From assembly GCA_029054965.1 (NCBI GenBank), contig JAIDEF010000132.1:1-7980 (forward strand): a stretch of DNA of 7,980 bases. The letters run 5' to 3'. Below are positions 5,806 to 7,980 of the stretch, in pieces; within the stretch, counting starts at the first letter, position 1, and every line of letters begins with the position of its first letter. The position numbers and the translations under genes were made by a program. The stretch is from Eubacterium sp. (GTDB lineage Bacteria; Bacillota; Clostridia; Oscillospirales; Acutalibacteraceae). Under the pieces are notes generated by a model. The model searched no databases. It worked only from the letters and a program-made list of their open reading frames with translations, and was not told the DNA's origin.

Positions 5806-7953
5806 TCAATCCTTAGGCTTTTTCATTGTAAGACCTATACGTTTTTTTGCAACATCAACAGATATTACCCATACAGTCACAATGTCACCAACCTTAAGCA
5901 CATCACTCGGATGCTTGATGAATTTATTAGTAATTTGTGATATGTGAACAAGACCGTCCTGATGAACCCCGATATCTACAAAAGCACCGAAATCAATAAC
6001 ATTTCTTACTGTACCTTTAAGCTCCATACCGACTGTCAGATCCTCCATACCCATAACATCAGTTCTGAGCATTGGAGCAGGCAGTTCGTCACGCGGGTCA
6101 CGACCGGGCTTTGCAATTTCTTTTGAAATATCAATAAGCGTTGGTTCACCGATACCAAGTTCAACGGCAAGTGCAGATGTGCCGACAGCTTTTACATAAC
6201 TTTCAACAGCATCAACTCGACCTGTCCTTATATCATCATCTGTAACACCGCAAAGCTTTAATAGCTTAGTAACAGCATCATAGCTTTCAGGATGTACGGC
6301 AGTATTATCAAGAACATTTTTACTTTCGCTCACTCTCAGAAATCCTGCACACTGCTCAAAAGCCTTTGGTCCGAGCTTAGGCACCTTTTTAAGCTGCTGT
6401 CTTGACGTAAAAGCACCATTATCCTGTCGGAATTTTACAATATTATTTGCAACTGCTGACGATATACCTGCAACCCTGTTAAGAAGCTGTGCAGATGCAG
6501 TATTAAGGTCTACACCGACTGAGTTAACACAAGACTCAACTACACCATCAAGCGCCTCACTTAGCTGATTCTGCGGCATGTCGTGCTGATACTGTCCTAC
6601 TCCAATTGCCTTAGGGTCAATCTTTACTAGCTCAGCTAATGGATCCTGCAGTCTGCGAGCAATAGATACAGCACTCCTTAAGGAAACATCATAGTCAGGA
6701 AATTCCTCAGCGGCAAGCTTTGATGCAGAGTAAACTGAAGCACCTGCCTCACTTACAACCATATATGTGATACCGCAGTCAAGCTCTTTAATAACCTCAG
6801 CAGCAAAAACCTCTGTTTCGTGCGAGGCGGTGCCATTACCGATTGAAAACATCTGTACATTATGCTTTTTAACTAAGTCCTTGATTATCCTTTTTGCTTC
6901 ATCAACCTTGTTATGAGGAGGAACAGCATAAATAACAGATGTGTCGAGCACTTTTCCTGTTTCATCAACAACTGCCACCTTACAGCCGGTTCTGTATCCG
7001 GGGTCAAGTCCGAGAGTGACCTTATTCTTAACAGGCGGCTGCATTAAAAGCTGTCTTGTATTTTTAGCAAAAACCTCAATAGCACTGGTGCTTGCACTGT
7101 CTGTTAAAGCGTTTCGTATTTCACGTTCGATTGATGGAAAAATAAGACGTGTATAAGCATCTTCAATTGCCTCTATAACAGCAATAGCTGAAGGTGAATT
7201 ATTCTTAACATGAAGATTATTAAGAATTGTCAGTGCAGTGATTTTGTCATAATCAACTGATACTTTAAGAAAGCCCTCCTTCTCTCCCCTGTTGACTGCA
7301 AGTATTCTGTGACTCGGTATGCTTTTTATAGGCTCGCTGTATTCCTTATACATTTCGTAAACACCAAGCTCTTCTTCTGCACCTGTAACAACAAGCAAGC
7401 CATTATTTTTTATTGAATAACGGAGCATTTTTCTGCCTGCAGGGTCATCAGAAACCATTTCTGCAATAATATCCTTTGCACCATTTACTGCAGCTTCTGC
7501 CGTTTCAACCTCATCATTAAGATAATCAGCAGCAAGCTCAAGCGGAGTCCTGCTTCCTTTTTCCTGAGCATATATTGCATCTGCAAGCCCTTGAAGTCCC
7601 TTAGCCTTTGCTACGGATGCTCTTGTTTTCCTTTTTGGTCTGAACGGACGGTAAATGTCATCAAGCTCCGTTAATGTTGTTGCATTATCAATAGCGGTTT
7701 GAATTTCATCAGTCATCATCCCCTGCTCGGTTATAGACTGTATGATTTTTTCCTTCTGCTCGTCCATATTTCTTAAATAGTTAAGTCTGTCATAAATCGA
7801 ACGCAAAAGCTGATCATCAAGAGAACCTGTTGCCTCCTTACGATAACGTGCAATAAACGGTATTGTATTACCGTCATCAATTAGTTTAACTGTATTTTCA
7901 ATCTGCCAGGGCTTTAATGAAAACTCCCTGCAAAGCTGTGAATTAATATCCAT
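5806..7953 (-). CDS. tex: Tex-family S1 RNA-binding transcription accessory protein
   Basis: Cytoplasmic nucleic-acid-binding protein of the Tex family, the bacterial relative of eukaryotic Spt6. It is linked to transcription and RNA metabolism, though its precise role in Firmicutes is not settled. The 715 residues match the family. Order of parts: helical N-terminal domain (about 1-310) with the family stretch IPFIARYRKEATGSLDD (31-47) and YRPFRPKRKTRAS (101-113); YqgF/RNase H-like domain (about 311-440) opening with LGLDPGYRTGCKVAVVD; the KIDPKAIGVGQYQHDMPQ block (444-461); helix-hairpin-helix region (about 478-541) with DLNTASAQLLNRVAGI and KVPKLGPKAFEQ; and a C-terminal S1 domain (about 638-711) with GTVRNVIDFGAFVDIG and DGLVHIS. 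The ATG at 7951-7953 follows GAAAGG (7962-7967) by eight bases. The stop lies one base before the ygjP-like start. Any promoter lies beyond the right edge. Confidence 0.97.
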   Translation of the reverse strand: MDINSQLCREFSLKPWQIENTVKLIDDGNTIPFIARYRKEATGSLDDQLLRSIYDRLNYLRNMDEQKEKIIQSITEQGMMTDEIQTAIDNATTLTELDDIYRPFRPKRKTRASVAKAKGLQGLADAIYAQEKGSRTPLELAADYLNDEVETAEAAVNGAKDIIAEMVSDDPAGRKMLRYSIKNNGLLVVTGAEEELGVYEMYKEYSEPIKSIPSHRILAVNRGEKEGFLKVSVDYDKITALTILNNLHVKNNSPSAIAVIEAIEDAYTRLIFPSIEREIRNALTDSASTSAIEVFAKNTRQLLMQPPVKNKVTLGLDPGYRTGCKVAVVDETGKVLDTSVIYAVPPHNKVDEAKRIIKDLVKKHNVQMFSIGNGTASHETEVFAAEVIKELDCGITYMVVSEAGASVYSASKLAAEEFPDYDVSLRSAVSIARRLQDPLAELVKIDPKAIGVGQYQHDMPQNQLSEALDGVVESCVNSVGVDLNTASAQLLNRVAGISSAVANNIVKFRQDNGAFTSRQQLKKVPKLGPKAFEQCAGFLRVSESKNVLDNTAVHPESYDAVTKLLKLCGVTDDDIRTGRVDAVESYVKAVGTSALAVELGIGEPTLIDISKEIAKPGRDPRDELPAPMLRTDVMGMEDLTVGMELKGTVRNVIDFGAFVDIGVHQDGLVHISQITNKFIKHPSDVLKVGDIVTVWVISVDVAKKRIGLTMKKPKD
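5810..5814 (-). promoter_or_regulatory. Ribosome binding site of the ygjP-like gene, embedded in tex
   Basis: AAGGA on the minus strand, made from the last two sense codons of tex (AAG GAT), ends five bases before the ATG at 5802-5804. Ribosomes finishing tex would cover it, so coupled translation is likely. Confidence 0.6.
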
Positions 7954-7961
7954 AAATTATA

Positions 7962-7967
7962 CCTTTC
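7962..7967 (-). promoter_or_regulatory. Ribosome binding site of tex
   Basis: GAAAGG on the minus strand, eight bases before the ATG at 7951-7953. It supports that start, which also gives the usual Tex N-terminus. Confidence 0.7.
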
Positions 7968-7980
7968 AAATTACTAATAT

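Noticed and set aside
7956..7961. TATAAT on the minus strand next to the tex start
   Set aside because: It lies between the ribosome binding site and the ATG, so RNA from it would start at or past the start codon. Its resemblance to a -10 box is probably chance.
1..7980. Mobile elements, CRISPR arrays, tRNA/rRNA genes, riboswitches or a defence system
   Set aside because: I saw no repeat arrays, transposase-like proteins, terminal inverted repeats, tRNA cloverleaf sequences or recognisable riboswitch cores. The genes are housekeeping types and nearly all the space is coding.

Overview
The window looks like an ordinary chromosomal stretch from a low-GC Firmicute of class Clostridia, most likely an Oscillospirales/Ruminococcus-like gut lineage. 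I base this on the visibly AT-rich DNA, strong AGGAG-type ribosome binding sites, the dgt-dnaG-rpoD gene order, a DUF896 (YnzC-like) gene and a Clostridia-type thymidylate kinase. The lineage is inferred from protein resemblance, not from a search. Nearly all of the DNA is coding. The only sizeable gene-free stretch is 116 bases (4331-4446), and I see no mobile element, tRNA, rRNA or CRISPR array.

Positions 1-4330, read leftward on the minus strand, hold one compact gene cluster. In order of transcription it is dgt (HD-domain dNTP triphosphohydrolase, with an inferred TTG start), dnaG (primase), rpoD (primary sigma factor), a 74-residue DUF896 protein and the first 69 residues of a thymidylate kinase-like protein that runs off the left edge. 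Spacings are 28 and 17 bases, then a 1-base TAATG overlap, then a 23-base overlap. This is a Clostridia version of the macromolecular-synthesis operon, joining primer synthesis, housekeeping transcription and enzymes acting on dNTP pools.

Positions 4331-4446 are a divergent promoter region, and 4447-5286 is a single plus-strand gene for a membrane-anchored, YkuE-like metallophosphoesterase. It converges on a two-gene minus-strand unit: tex (5806-7953), whose stop lies one base before the start of a short YgjP-like zinc metalloprotease gene (5295-5804). The two convergent genes share one perfect 12-bp hairpin (5277-5304), and the stem contains both stop codons and the final Lys-Ala codons of both proteins.

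I found no convincing new multi-gene system. The points worth a second look are small-scale: the terminator with two embedded stops, interlocking divergent promoters, a Cys-rich N-terminus on the dGTPase, a tmk-like kinase without the REPGGT motif, and DUF896 placed between rpoD and that kinase.
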